Below are positions 22,997 to 34,165 of a stretch of 64,000 nt of DNA, one piece after another. Where the stretch lies: assembly GCA_013180625.2 (NCBI GenBank), contig SNVD02013250.1, positions 372,001 to 436,000 on the forward strand, read 5' to 3'. The notes beneath the pieces are model-generated. The model was not told the origin of the DNA. It searched no databases and saw nothing but the letters and a program-made list of their open reading frames with translations. The stretch comes from Boswellia sacra. Taxonomy: Eukaryota; Streptophyta; Magnoliopsida; Sapindales; Burseraceae. Each line of letters begins with the position of its first letter. Positions within the stretch are counted from its first letter, which is position 1. The translations under genes were made by a program, and so were the position numbers.

Positions 22997-24196
22997 TCAA
23001 GCAGGATCAGCATTCACTTCAGCCAACTCCTTTCGCTTCAAATACCGCTGCAAAATTGTAAGCCTAGCAGTCTCAAAAGCAAAGTACCCCAATGCTGAAA
23101 AGCACGCACTATGCACAACTCTAGGCGCCATTCCTCTGGTCAACCCGACCCATCCCTCCTCCTTCAGAATTTGCTTCACCGTCGCCGCAACCCCACTATA
23201 CATCACAGCAGCCATTTTATTGGCTGCCTCTCCATGAACCTGAGTCATCAACCTAGTTTTCACCACATCAAGAGGCGTTGTTATAGATGCTGATATAGCC
23301 CCAGCCAATGCACCACAAAACACACTCTGAATCGGCTCCAAATGAGCCTGCTTTGTCCTGCTCAAAACCGCAGCTTTTAAGTACTCAAAAGATGAATAGC
23401 TCAACACACCAGCAGGTAAATTTCTCAACAATGTGGCAGAGTACCCTGCATAAAGCCCGAAGAATCCATCCTTTTCCAAAATTCTCAACAAAACCTCCCA
23501 TGATCTTCCCTTCGCACCCGCCTGCATTCTCTGCGTGATCAACTCTTTCGGCACCATAATGGCAGAGGACACGATATTCCCCATTGCACCAGCTGTGGGA
23601 GGGATAAGCACAGATGGGTACATCTCCAATTTCGACAAAATCGATTTTCCGAACTCACAAGTCCCAAAATACACAGCAGAAGAAGCTGTGGAACCCACAA
23701 TAACCGCAGATACTCCACTATAGAACCCAAGAATCCCCTTTGTTTGAAAAGTTTTAACAATAGCATCAAAAGTGCTCGAGTAAATCTCCGAGGCACCCTT
23801 CGTTTGCAGCTTGGTTTTGATTGTATCAAGTGGGTGAAGACACACGTAAGTGAATGCGCCGGCAATGCCGCCACCAGCTGCACCAATGAGAGCACGCTCC
23901 AGAACTGAGAGATTCTTCATAAAGGATCCAACTTTGGGGCGGTTTCTTGAAGCGGGTTTGACCCAGTTTGACGGTTTGAATGTTGTTTGATGGTGCTCGG
24001 TAGATAACGAAGTTGAGGCAAATTTGAAGTCATTTTTGAGGGGTTTGTGGCGGCGGCTTTGGGTGGAGATGAGATTGCCAGTTAAGTTAGCGAACAAGGA
24101 ATTGAATTCCGTGTGGAGTGGATAGTGATTTGGGTCGGAAGATGGGAGCCCAAAATATGCAGAGAGTCTTGTTTCCATGGCCGTACTGTTGTTCAT
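22997..24196 (-). CDS. Mitochondrial-carrier-family protein, MITOFERRIN-LIKE1 (plastid) type
   Basis: A 399-residue solute carrier in one exon. After a serine/threonine- and basic-rich N-terminal extension of about 95 residues that looks like a plastid transit peptide, there are three tandem carrier repeats. Each has its signature: HPLDTIKTKL (121-130), VPKELITQRM (215-224) and TPLDVVKTRL (307-316), with GLYAG- and GFYSG-type ends of each repeat. The extension and repeat text fit Arabidopsis MFL1, a chloroplast-envelope carrier linked to iron supply, rather than mitochondrial mitoferrins, which lack such an extension. The substrate (iron) is inferred from family. A second ATG at residue 7 (24178; METRLS) could be the real start. 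No disabling change is seen. Confidence 0.9.
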   Translation of the reverse strand: MNNSTAMETRLSAYFGLPSSDPNHYPLHTEFNSLFANLTGNLISTQSRRHKPLKNDFKFASTSLSTEHHQTTFKPSNWVKPASRNRPKVGSFMKNLSVLERALIGAAGGGIAGAFTYVCLHPLDTIKTKLQTKGASEIYSSTFDAIVKTFQTKGILGFYSGVSAVIVGSTASSAVYFGTCEFGKSILSKLEMYPSVLIPPTAGAMGNIVSSAIMVPKELITQRMQAGAKGRSWEVLLRILEKDGFFGLYAGYSATLLRNLPAGVLSYSSFEYLKAAVLSRTKQAHLEPIQSVFCGALAGAISASITTPLDVVKTRLMTQVHGEAANKMAAVMYSGVAATVKQILKEEGWVGLTRGMAPRVVHSACFSALGYFAFETARLTILQRYLKRKELAEVNADPA

Positions 24197-24660
24197 TTGA
24201 CTGTGCTCTCTGGCCTCTCAGATTTTACCTCTTGAGTTTAAGAAGAAGAGCTGTAAACGGTGTCGTCTTGTGCACATATCCTTGGGGATTGGAGACGAGA
24301 GAACGAGGCGTCGACATGTCGTTTGTTATTGTAAAGTAAAATTCCAAAAATCTGACAAATGTGGAGGAAGAGGGTACGGTGATTTAAAAATTTGACATAA
24401 AATTAGCTTTCATTTTATAAAATTTTAAAATAAATAAATTGAAATTTTAAATATATTTACTATTTTCTACAGTACTTTTGAGGAAAATTCATATTTTAAG
24501 TTTGCTGGATCCGTGTAGATAATACTAATAATAATAATAACAATAATATCAGCTTAATCATTGAAAGAAGTCAAAATAATTAATTAATATTAATTATATT
24601 TTTAAATGAAAATATTAAATAATGTTACGAATCATACTTAATGGCCATTTGGAAATCGTC
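24197..24660. other. 5' flank of the carrier gene
   Basis: Promoter and 5' UTR region of the carrier gene up to the left edge of MULE B, which inserted only about 475 bp upstream of the start codon. AT-rich beyond about 24340. No clear motif is claimed. Confidence 0.5.
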
Positions 24661-24671
24661 TCAATCGAATA
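24661..24671. repeat. Target-site duplication of MULE B, left
   Basis: TCAATCGAATA; the right copy is TCAATTGAATA (35005-35015). Ten of eleven bases match, and the one difference (C/T) fits later deamination. Confidence 0.85.
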
Positions 24672-24790
24672 GGGAAAATTGAAAAAAATAAACAGAATTA
24701 AATTAAGGACTGGTAGTGAAAATTAAACATCATGAGAAATTTTCATATCATAAATACTTTCCTCAAAAAATGACTAAAATACCCTTTAAA
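24672..24790 (+). repeat. MULE B left TIR
   Basis: Inverted counterpart of about 34910-35004. It shares AAATTGAAAAAA, ACAGAATTA and GTAGTGAAAATTA with the right end, and the ACTAAAATACCC phrase with the left TIR of MULE A. Confidence 0.85.
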
Positions 24791-24963
24791 AATTTAATTT
24801 ATTATAAAACTCTTCATTTCCCTCTTTTTTCATATCGTCTGTTGTTGTCCAGCCTTCTACACAATTTGACACCGTCCGAAACGCAGCAAAAGGAATCCGA
24901 CACGAAGATCCTTTGAGGATACAAGCAAGAGGGCGCAGAGAGAAGCAAGAAAATTCAGTTCGG

Positions 24964-25936
24964 GTAAGTTACTTCGTCGGTTTTTTTGCTCTTTTTTATT
25001 TTTTTTCTTGTTTTATTGATCGTTTGAAGTGATATTTGAGTTATGAAGAATGAAAATGACGTTTAGATCAGGCACAATTCGAAAGAATAGAGATTTATAT
25101 ACGAAATTAAACATTTGAATTTCTTAAGGTTTTGGGCTAGATTTTAGGGATTTTGAATTTGGATTTGAGTTTCTGATCAATTTTTGAACTTATTCTGTGT
25201 TTATGGGGCTAAATGAAGTGTTATTAGGTTGATTTTGTGATTTGATGTGTATAAAAATGGTGAAAACAGAAGCTTTTCGTCGCAACGAAGACGATGACGA
25301 GTGTCGATTTTAGACTCGACACTTAACATGAAGTGTCGAGTCCTGTCGGAAGCACCAATCGACACTCATCATCTGGGCATTTTCGTAGACATAGAGTGTC
25401 GGTTTCGTAGAAACTGATATCACGATGTCTCGAACCATGTCTCTGACACTCAACATTTCCGTAATTGGGAATGTCGAGTGTCAAATTTATGTTAAATGAC
25501 CTGATGGCAAGTGTCGATCCGTGCATCCGATAAGACTCAACAAGTTTGTCAGACGAACCAATTTTCACTTTTATCAAGTGTCAATTTTCGTGTCGGTTTC
25601 TTCGACCAACCGACATTCGATGAAAGTAAAAACAATTGTGTCGAGTGTCGGATACGTCTATCGAAGAGTTTTATATGTCAGATTTTGAATTCGGCACTCG
25701 ACTAGGCCGACATTGGGCACAGTCGTATTGTCGGATGTCTGACCTAGCGTATGTCGGATGAAGGAATCCGACAAAAGTTTAATCCAACAAAAGTTTCGTC
25801 GGTTTTTGTTTTCGAGTTTTATCGAGCGTGTCGTGTGGCATCGAGTTTTGTCGAGCGTTTTGACAGCTTGGTTGTTTTAGTCTTGTTTTTTGCCTTTTTC
25901 CATGAAATTTAACTATAACGATCTTTTTTATTGCAG
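24964..25936 (+). other. Predicted leader intron of the MULE B DUF1985-Ulp1 gene
   Basis: The consensus donor CGG|GTAAGTT at 24964 and the acceptor TTTTATTGCAG ending at 25936 bracket the GTCGAG array. The coding ATG is at 25947. This is the best-preserved example of the leader intron seen in all three elements. Confidence 0.7.
25290..25860 (+). repeat. Subterminal GTCGAG array of MULE B, left
   Basis: Copies of GTGTCGAGT, GTGTCGGTTTC and CCGACATTCGA. The run ends with TCGTGTGGCATCGAGTTTTGTCGAGCGTTTTGACAG and the conserved leader AACTATAACG before the splice acceptor. Confidence 0.85.
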
Positions 25937-25946
25937 GTTAAAGCAA

Positions 25947-28900
25947 ATGACAAATGAATTTGGATTGTCCTTCACCCTCAAGACACCGCATGATGAGCAC
26001 TACCATGCGGTTATCACAAATTTAACAAGTTTGGACTGTATAGAATGGATTCGCGCAACATTAAGTGAGAGGCAACGAAACATGTTTCGTAATAAATGTT
26101 TTGGGTTTGTCCTAGACATTCAGGAGCTATTCTTTCCGTCTCAGTTGGTGCTCAATGTGCTTTAGTGGGAGGTTAACACAGTGTCGTACGATGATGAGAT
26201 GTGGTTCCTTATTGAAGGTAAAAATATGGTGTTTGAACTATAATGTAGTTAAATAATTTTATTTTTTAGCATTTGACGGTTGTAGTTAAGTTTTTTTGTT
26301 ACCATTATTAGCATCTTATGTTTTTTTTCCTTCTTTCCAGGAAGAATGATTCGTTCTTTTGCCCACGAGTTTAGTTTGGTTATCGCTTTGAGATTTGCTA
26401 CTACCGTGCCACCAATACCGAATGTCTTGAATCCGTGCCCTTTGTTGGATACGTACCTCGAGGGTGAGGACATAGAGCTCATGGATTTCTATCCGAGACT
26501 TCACAAACTAAATGTGTCAGCTATGCCAGACGAGGATGTTGTAAAGCTAGCCTTATATTATGTGTTGGAGCATTTTTTCATTGGACGGGATTGACGCCAT
26601 GTCTCCTGTGTGTGGTTGAATTTTGTCAACACATGGGATAATTTTAACAATTATCCATGGCATTCGGTGTCTTTTGTTAAGACACTTAAAGGAATAAAAA
26701 GCGCTTTGGATGGGAGGTTAGAAAGGTATAAGAAGCAAACCGAAGCCAAGTAGAACAAGACGACAGGGAAAGGGAAGCACGTAGAGAGATATAACTTACC
26801 CCTACGCTATTCAGGTACATACTGAAAAACAAATGTGTTGACGTGTATATTAGTTTCTTTGAGGTACAAATTTAAATACATAGTGTCATTAAAAAACCCT
26901 TATGTTATTACGGTTTGGTTGTACGAGGTCGTGCCGTACATTAGCGCGACATATGAGCGAGTGAGTGAGGGCTTTGAGGGAGGATACCATGCTTGTTGAA
27001 GTGGGAGACAAAGAAGACCCCGGAGGACATCATCAAACGCGATGTCAAATTGGTTAGGAGGCAGGTATGTAAGGTTCTCCTTTTTTTTTGTTTTTGGTCA
27101 CAGCGATGTAATGTTTAATTTGATTGCTTATTTTTTGATGCAGGCTCGTCCACTCATCGTTTTGGAGCCATCTGAGGCGAAGCAGATAACAAATTGGTAT
27201 ATTAGGCTTGCTGCAGTAGTTGGCATCCACAGAGGTGCATATATAGCATGGGCGACATCTGTGGATGCTCCTTTATTACCTGATGAGAGGATTGAGCCAC
27301 TTCCGACAGGGGATCCATCAGCTCCACCTTCTGCTGGTCAGAGTTTCCCAATTAGACCTAAGGTGGGGCCAGTCAGAGACACAGCCAGTCTTGCAGATGA
27401 ACGTGTGTTGTCTCTGTCACCTACTTCCCTCGTTAGTCCTGCACCTTCAGCATTGGAGAGTCACGGTCATGAGGATCCATGCGGAACTCATCCACTAGAC
27501 ATAGTTCTATCGATAGACCTGATGTGGAGGAAGACATAGACACAACCGGTCCCCCATCAGTCCTGCGCCTACCACATTCGACAGCTATGGTCCTACAGAC
27601 GATTCGATTCCTCCGTCGGGTTGCGCAACCACCTATTGTGGCACTTCCCCTTCTGTACACGATGTCCTTTCAAGCTCGAAGGTAAGTATTGAGAATTTAC
27701 ATTCATATACTTATCTGTTTACATTACTGGTTGGTTGGTTTGTCATGGTGATCGTGAATGATGATATATAGGCGCAGTTGTTCCACGATAGGTTCGAGAG
27801 CACAGTTCTGCATGAGCTTGTAGGACTCCGAGAGGAGATGACAATGTTAGAGGCAGAGAATAAGGACATGCGGGAGGAGATAATTCTTTTGTGTGACACT
27901 GTTGTTCTACTGAGTGGCCATTTCGGATATGCTGCCACGGTATGTTACACAAGTTAGTACACGGATTTAGTGCTTTCCATGATGTCACACCGCTTAACCT
28001 AACATTATGGTTTGCTTTAATACAGGATTTGGATGGAGGTTCGGGCAATAACGATAAAGGTCAGGAGCCAACAGAACCTGAACCCATGGATACAAGTGTT
28101 CGTGCTGCTGATGCTCCTCCCACAGGCTCCATTTCGTACCGAGGTTATCGTCTATTTTTGGGAAAGCATAAACGAAGCCCCTTTGTCAGTCCACCGTGTA
28201 GAAAGAGGGCAAGGGTTAAGCCACAGGAGAAAGCCTCTGACGATCAACATGTACAGCCAGAGGCCCCGATTGTTCAGCCAGCAGAGAGAGCAGATATTTA
28301 ACACCCCGAGGAGCCCACTGTACATCTTGGCGAGACCGAGACACAAGATGCAGTCATTGTATCCTGTGGCGACCTATGGACGCAGGTTCCACTATTTGAC
28401 CCACGTGCCCCTATACCAATTGCTGATTGCATCAGCTTCGATGCATGGAAGGAGGGGGAGGAGGGTGATATTGATTTGGGCATCTGCATCGCTGGTCGTG
28501 AGTTCTTCAAGACGTTGATGATGCCATCAGAGTGGCTAGCATCTGAGGTTTGTTTCACTCCTTGTCGTCTCCTCCAATATTGTGAAATACAATTGCAATA
28601 TTTATTGACTACTATTACTATATGCAGCACATGGATAGCTACTTGTGGATGTTATGTTGTAGAGCTCGCGATATGGGCGCAGCTGGTGTCCAGAGTTCTG
28701 CTTTCCTGGGCACCACTTTCTAGGTAGGTATTTGCTAAACATCTGCATTTATAGTTAATTTCTGCTTCCTTCAATGTGCAAACCGTACCCATGAAATTGT
28801 AATTAAAAGTGAAGTTGTTATGGAAACTATATTCGGACAGACTGGATGAGATTAACTGGGCGAACGAGGATGATATGGTCCAGTTTGTCACGGGAGAGAT

Positions 28901-29603
28901 GCCCCTCGTTGGACAACCATGGGTCGATGTCGACAGAGTGAGTATATTTATATTCAAAGTGTCAGTATGTACTGTTTTATTTGAAATGTTGTCATTGATT
29001 CTCATTTTCTCAATTTCCTTTTTAGCTCTATGTCCCTGTTAACATTGGAGACGAGAATTGGGTGGCAGCCGAGGTGGATTTGAATCGACGTGTCGTAGTC
29101 ATATATGACTCATATATGGCATACAATTCCACCGACACAGTTAGAGATTGATACCCCGTATGGTGTCAATGTATGTTTACAGTCTTCTTGACTACCCCGC
29201 AACCCTATACGACATTGAGCGCATCAAGGATTTGACACAGGTGCCACAACAAGAGGCTGGGGGAAGAGCATGCAGCGTGTACTGTTTGAAGTACATGGAG
29301 TTCCTAGCGGGGGGCATTCCATTGACAGCCATTAAGGCATTCACTGACGATGTCCAGCGATAAAGAATGGCGTTACAGCTCTGGACTTATCGCGTTCTTC
29401 CACAGGCAGAGGAGGTCATCTCGATCGTCACAGGGCCTGCCCAGGTTGCGGCCATCACAGGACCTGTCGATGTTGTACCTGTGGATGTTACGGCCACCAC
29501 AGGGACTGCTGATGTTGTGTCATCGGGTGTTACAGCCACCATTAGGCATGCCGATGTTGTTTCAGTGGATGTTGAGCCGTAGCCCAGCAAGGCACCACCA
29601 TGA
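25947..29603 (+). pseudogene. DUF1985-Ulp1 (C48-like) protein gene of MULE B, disabled
   Basis: Exon 2 starts MTNEFGLSF. The DUF1985 exon (26341-26820; SFAHEFSLVIALRFATTV, MPDEDVVKLALYYVLE) is followed by a proline-containing exon (SAPPSAG), an exon with the basic nuclear-localisation motif RKRARV (about 28200), and the protease end. The position of the catalytic His is Asn here (DENW, 29056-29058). Asp (29107-29109), Gln (PQQ) and Cys (29271-29273; RACSVYCLKY) remain, so peptidase activity is not expected even if expressed. Stops include TAG 26164-26166 (CAG in copy A), a TGA near 26593 and TAG 29579-29581. A deletion removes part of the region just before 29150. The canonical end is TGA 29601-29603. 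Confidence 0.8.
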
Positions 29604-29834
29604 TTTTGTGCCATGCATGTCACACATTTCTTCTAGTGATACACATTTTTGTATATGGAGAAATGTTGTGCAGTTACACATTTGTGGATATTTACACATT
29701 TTTGTATAGTTATATTTTGTATAGTAGCACATTTTTTCCATGTATAGGGGTATGTACTTGCATAGTCAAGTGAAAAGGTCGGTACGAGGGGTACATTAAT
29801 ACATTTTTTCCTGGATGTATTAGTACATACATGT

Positions 29835-30050
29835 TTAATACAAGAATGTTACATACAAACATTGACGAAGCACATGCATGTTCATTTCATCACTGTTAGA
29901 ATCAACATTGTATGGTGAAGTAACAGACAAATTCATGCGGAAAGTTGAGTATGGCATAATCTTGATTCTATGCCCCATGATAGACATTTTATGGAGACTA
30001 GGTTGACGATTAAAAAGAACAAAGTCTCTATCATTGAGGTGCCGCTCCAC
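29835..30050 (-). pseudogene. Captured fragment of RNA polymerase II largest subunit (RPB1) exon
   Basis: On the minus strand, after an intact acceptor (TTGATTGCAG ending at 30051), the frame reads [33 protein letters not shown] and NLSVTSPYN, then [10 protein letters not shown]. This is the highly conserved RPB1 stretch entering the catalytic metal-A loop (NADFDGD in active enzymes). Here the loop is NVDSNSD: the middle Asp is Asn. Homology is lost right after MNMHV. It is a transduplicated host gene piece, not a polymerase gene. Confidence 0.88.
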
Positions 30051-30258
30051 CTGCAATCAAAGCCGCAAGAGTTAGCAACAGTGATAGAAAGCCAATGAAA
30101 ATTTCAACCAGTCAGGAACAGTGCCTTGTAACCAACAAACTCCTTTAACCTATCAACAAGCTCCTTTAACCTGTTTTGCGAATGGAAAAAGCTCCAATTA
30201 CAACAAACAAAAAAAAGACTAGAAAGGATAGAAATAGAGAATATGACAGGAGATATAC
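30051..30258 (-). other. Retained intron-like sequence in the captured RPB1 fragment
   Basis: It is bounded by donor AAG|GTATAT (30258) and acceptor TTGCAG (30051) on the minus strand, between two RPB1-coding pieces. Its presence implies capture from genomic DNA, not from mRNA. The RPB1 residues normally lying between NIER and VERHL were not found here. Confidence 0.6.
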
Positions 30259-30350
30259 CTTTCAATGTTATATAGAGTCACAGTTTCAGGATATATGGAG
30301 TTATAATGCCTGATCGTACCATCAATATTGATCAACTGGGATTTCTGATC
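30259..30350. pseudogene. Second RPB1 fragment, with an inversion junction
   Basis: 30259-30300 on the minus strand encodes (I)YPETVTLYNIER. Directly next to it, 30306-30345 on the plus strand encodes PDRTINIDQLG. In RPB1 these two stretches lie close together in the same direction (PD.TINID.LG, then about ten residues, then YPETVT.YNIER). The opposite strands show an inversion with loss of a few residues at about 30300-30306. Confidence 0.8.
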
Positions 30351-30599
30351 CTACATGATTACAGAAACAAGGAAAACATATTAACACGTCATCACATTGA
30401 TTTTGTTTTCTCTCTTCACTGTTTTGGAATTTTTGTCCTACTATACTTCCACTCGGCTACATATTATTTCAACCGCCCCACATCAAAATTTATGTAGGAG
30501 CTCTGACAGAGAAATTGTTTGTCCCTATCTAAACTTTGATGTCATTTTAGCTTTTATTTGAGCAAAATGCCTCGTATTGGTGTATAATTTATAGTTTAT

Positions 30600-30690
30600 T
30601 CATTTGAACTAGCCTTCGATGGAATAAAATAAATACACTACATCGTTTAGAACCCGAAATAATATTACATAGAGAAAAATACCTTGTATG
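30600..30690. repeat. Direct repeat 1 flanking the MULE B hairpin
   Basis: TTCATTTGAACTAGCCTTCGATGGAATAAAATAAATACACTACATCG... recurs at 31248-31345, downstream of the hairpin, as in MULE A. Confidence 0.8.
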
Positions 30691-30703
30691 TATATGGCAT
30701 AAT

Positions 30704-31205
30704 GAATCATGCTTTCAGGTTGACATCAAAGCAGATGAAAAGGCTAGTTGGAGAGAGAAGTTAGGGTCTTCCTGTCCTAGTGATAGTGAATCAATAGTTA
30801 GTAAAGAAGAAGTTCATGTGCATGTGTTGGGTGGAGATGTGAATTATGTAGGTTTGGAGGATTTGGAGAAAGAGACCAATGAAGTTCATGTGGATGTAGT
30901 GGGTGGAGATAAAGATGATAATATGAGTTTTGTGAGTTTGGAGGACTTCGGGTCTATTTTCGAAATCGTCCAAACCCACAAAAGTAATGTTATCACCATC
31001 ATCTCCACCACTACATCCACATGTACTTCATTGGTCTCTGTCCCCAAATCCTTCAAACCTATATAACTCACATCTCCACCCAACACATCCACATGAACTT
31101 CTTCTTTACTAACTATTGATTCACTGTCACCAGGACAGGAAGACTCTAACTTCTCTCTCCAACTAGCCTTTTCATCTGCTTTAACGTTAACCTCAAAACA
31201 TGATT
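30704..31205. repeat. Long inverted repeat (hairpin) between the convergent genes of MULE B
   Basis: The arms are about 30704-30946 and 30968-31205, separated by about 20 bp. The left arm AAAAGGCTAGTTGGAGAGAGAAG...GTGGATGTAGTGGGTGGAGAT pairs with the right arm. It is the homologue of the MULE A hairpin, with the same acidic open frame. It is absent from MULE C. Confidence 0.85.
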
Positions 31206-31358
31206 GGTCTAAGTCTTATACATAGACAAAATCACATAAATGAAAGTTATTCATTTGACCTCGCCTCAATGGAATAAAATAAATAGACTATGTCGCTTAC
31301 AGTAAACAAATAGTATTACATAGACAAAAAAAAACCCCTTTCGTACATTTGCTAGACA

Positions 31359-34162
31359 TCATCCCCTATCATGAAGTGGAACTAGGTTTCGGCAAGTTTG
31401 ACGATTGTGCCCGAAACTTCCACACCGCCCGCAAGTTCGAGACGAGCTAGACTTACCGATGGAAGGGATTCGTTTCCTCCGAGGACGACCAGTTGGTCTC
31501 CTTATGACTGACGGTAGAACCACTTTGCTGCATACCTCCTCAGGTAACATCCAGTCCTCACTAACTCCAACAGAAACAACTGGCAGAGCGTATGCATGTA
31601 ATAATGTTTCAGTCATATACCAATGGGCACAATAATCATGGCACGTCAGTAGGTTCATACGTTTACAAACAGCTAAAACATGTGCACACGAAAGCTAGTC
31701 AAGATCAAACACCCTGCACGTGTATGTCCGAGCATGCATGTCAACGATGCTAACACGGTCATTGCCTCTCACCTCGTACATAGCAAGAAAGATACCATTA
31801 ACCCTTATACGTTCGCCCTCCTTTAAATGCTCCTCCATCAACTTGTTAGCCCATGGCGAGAGATGTAATTCTGAGTTAACAAATAATTGTCAACGCTTAT
31901 AGAACCATTACTGCAAGTTCGCTCGGTAATAATCTGCCAACAATGTAACTGGAAGGAATCACGCTTGTCGCAAGCAACTATTCATCAACTCAGCTATATT
32001 TGTTCTCATGATGTTATACCGTCGGCCATGAAAATGTGAACGTGCTCATTTTTCGACTCCAATCTCTTAAAGATAAGTTGCTGCTACAGGCATATACTAT
32101 TCATTTGCCGCAGATGATAGTTGAAATCAGCACAGTGATGTCCTTGCAGCTCGAGAGTATATATCCAACAAAGTCTTATTCTTGAACGTGGCCTTCAAGT
32201 TACCCTTCAGATGATGCGCGCACAATCCATGCAGTGCATGAGGAAAAACTTCTACAGCAGCTCATTCAATGCTACGATGATGGTCAGAAATGAAAGCAAG
32301 ATCTTTGACGCTTCATACAACATGATCACGCAACTGTCTCATAAACCAGTTCTACGAGTCATCATTTTCAGAATGCCCAACTCCAAATGTCAATGGGTAT
32401 ATTTGTTTATTTCTATCCAGACAAGAAGCCAAAAACATTGTACCTCTATATTTTCCTTTCAAAAAAGATCCATCAACTGCGATAACTGGCCTAATTGATA
32501 ATGCAAATCTAGCAATAGAGGCCCTTATACTTATGAAAAAGTATCTAAAATGGTTGTTATCATCAGTTTCTAAAGTTGTTTTGGTCCCTGGGTTTGCTTT
32601 CTCAATCATTTACATGTACTGAGGGAGTAGTGTGAATGATTCCTTATGAGATCCGTGAAGTTCTTGCAAAGCTGCCTCTTTTGCCCTCCATGCCTTGTTG
32701 TATGTGATATTAACACCTAATGACTCTTGAACATCAGACATAATATCCTTCGGACGATATATTCTCGATGCCTCAACGAATTTGCTCTTAAATATGTTTG
32801 CCAATGACATGTGCAGTTGTCTGTCTGTGGTTTACGCGAAGTCCGGCTTTGGAGCATGTGTGATGGTTCTTATACTTTTTCACTTGGAAGAAATGTGAAT
32901 CGGCTATCTTTGTGGCACGTAAACGCCATTTACAAGATTCAACACGACATACAAACCTTAAACCTTGTTGCGTTGGAGTTCCTCACCTTGAATTGAAAGT
33001 TGTATCTTAATGCCAAATTTGATAACTTCTCACGAAGCTCTGTTTTGCTGTTAAATATCTATCCAACTATAACCTCAATCTTATCAACTACAAATGATGA
33101 AACATCATCACCAACTGCGGATGATGAATGCACAATAGGCAGCATCCATCTGAATGTGTAAGCCTGACGGCTATCATTCTCAGAGCTTAAATTAGCTTCT
33201 TCATGTATAGGATTTGCATCCATTCTTAGCTCATTATTCGACACCGGATCTTTTTTATGTCCGTATAATAGAGAAGTGGGTGCCGAGTGAATTGGAGAAG
33301 GAACGGTAAACGGCACATCCTAGTTCACATCATTCAAGATCTCCATCTATTCATTATTATCAAAATGTGAACTGTCTACATCCTGCCCATCAACAATAAA
33401 ATCATTCAAACCCTCACCGAAATCTTCAATACGAACAGTGCAGTCATCATTCTCATCGTCGCCATTCTCACTAACATCATCACTACCATTATCATAATCT
33501 TTATCACCACCATCGTCATCATTAACATCATCATTAGCACTATTAACATCAATATTGTCTAAACTCTCTAATGCTATCGAGATGACGTACTATTCTCGAT
33601 GGCATCGACGGGGGCACCCCTTCTTCATTTTCATCTAACACCCTAACTGACTCATGTCGTGCATCTCTGAATATTGCTCAAACTCAATGCCAACATCATC
33701 ATTGAATTGTGGTTGTGCACAAACAGGAGTGGACTCACTTAATTGGTCGCTTCCACTTGCTAAGCGAAACATAGAGAGATGAGAAGAACTTTGTCGCCTT
33801 CATACTGCATTGGATCCTGACCTCTGTCTTCACTTCTCCCTATCTTCAACTTTAATAATTAATGGTGTATATGATTGTTGGTCCTTCAAACAATGTTGTA
33901 TAAAAAAATAAACATCTTTGTCAGTCTCAATAGGAGTCAGCATTGGCTGAACACCGTTAAAAACAAATTTAACCTCTAAACTCATGTTATACTTATGAAG
34001 AACCCAACCCATTTCAGTACTAATACAGTCAACGAACTCATTATAGGTAGCACACCTACGAATTATCAATGGCTTGACCCTCCCACCAGTGTACAAATAA
34101 CCACCATTCTCTTGCACAATCCAAGAACCATTGTATAGAATAAGGATGCGTAAAGTTTCCAT
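31359..34162 (-). pseudogene. mudrA-type transposase gene of MULE B, disabled
   Basis: Start at ATG 34162 (METLRILILYNGSW) just after the acceptor ATCATGCAG. The order is as in MULE A: PB1-like N-terminus, acidic region, DNA-binding zinc region, DDE domain (VDGSFLKGKYRGTM with Asp 32472-32474; second Asp in ISDHHRSIE at 32283-32285), SWIM finger, and the CCHC knuckle CGRCGSFGHNRQTC (about 31400). Both visible DDE aspartates are kept, but a TAG replaces Trp in DDSWNW (about 32352), TAG 33320-33322 is shared with the other copies, and there are frameshifts. It ends at TGA 31359-31361. Confidence 0.87.
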
Positions 34163-34165
34163 ATC

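Noticed and set aside
23111..23895. Open frames in other phases within the carrier gene
   Set aside because: Shadows of the carrier coding sequence; only the 399-residue frame has the three PX[DE]XX[KR] signatures.
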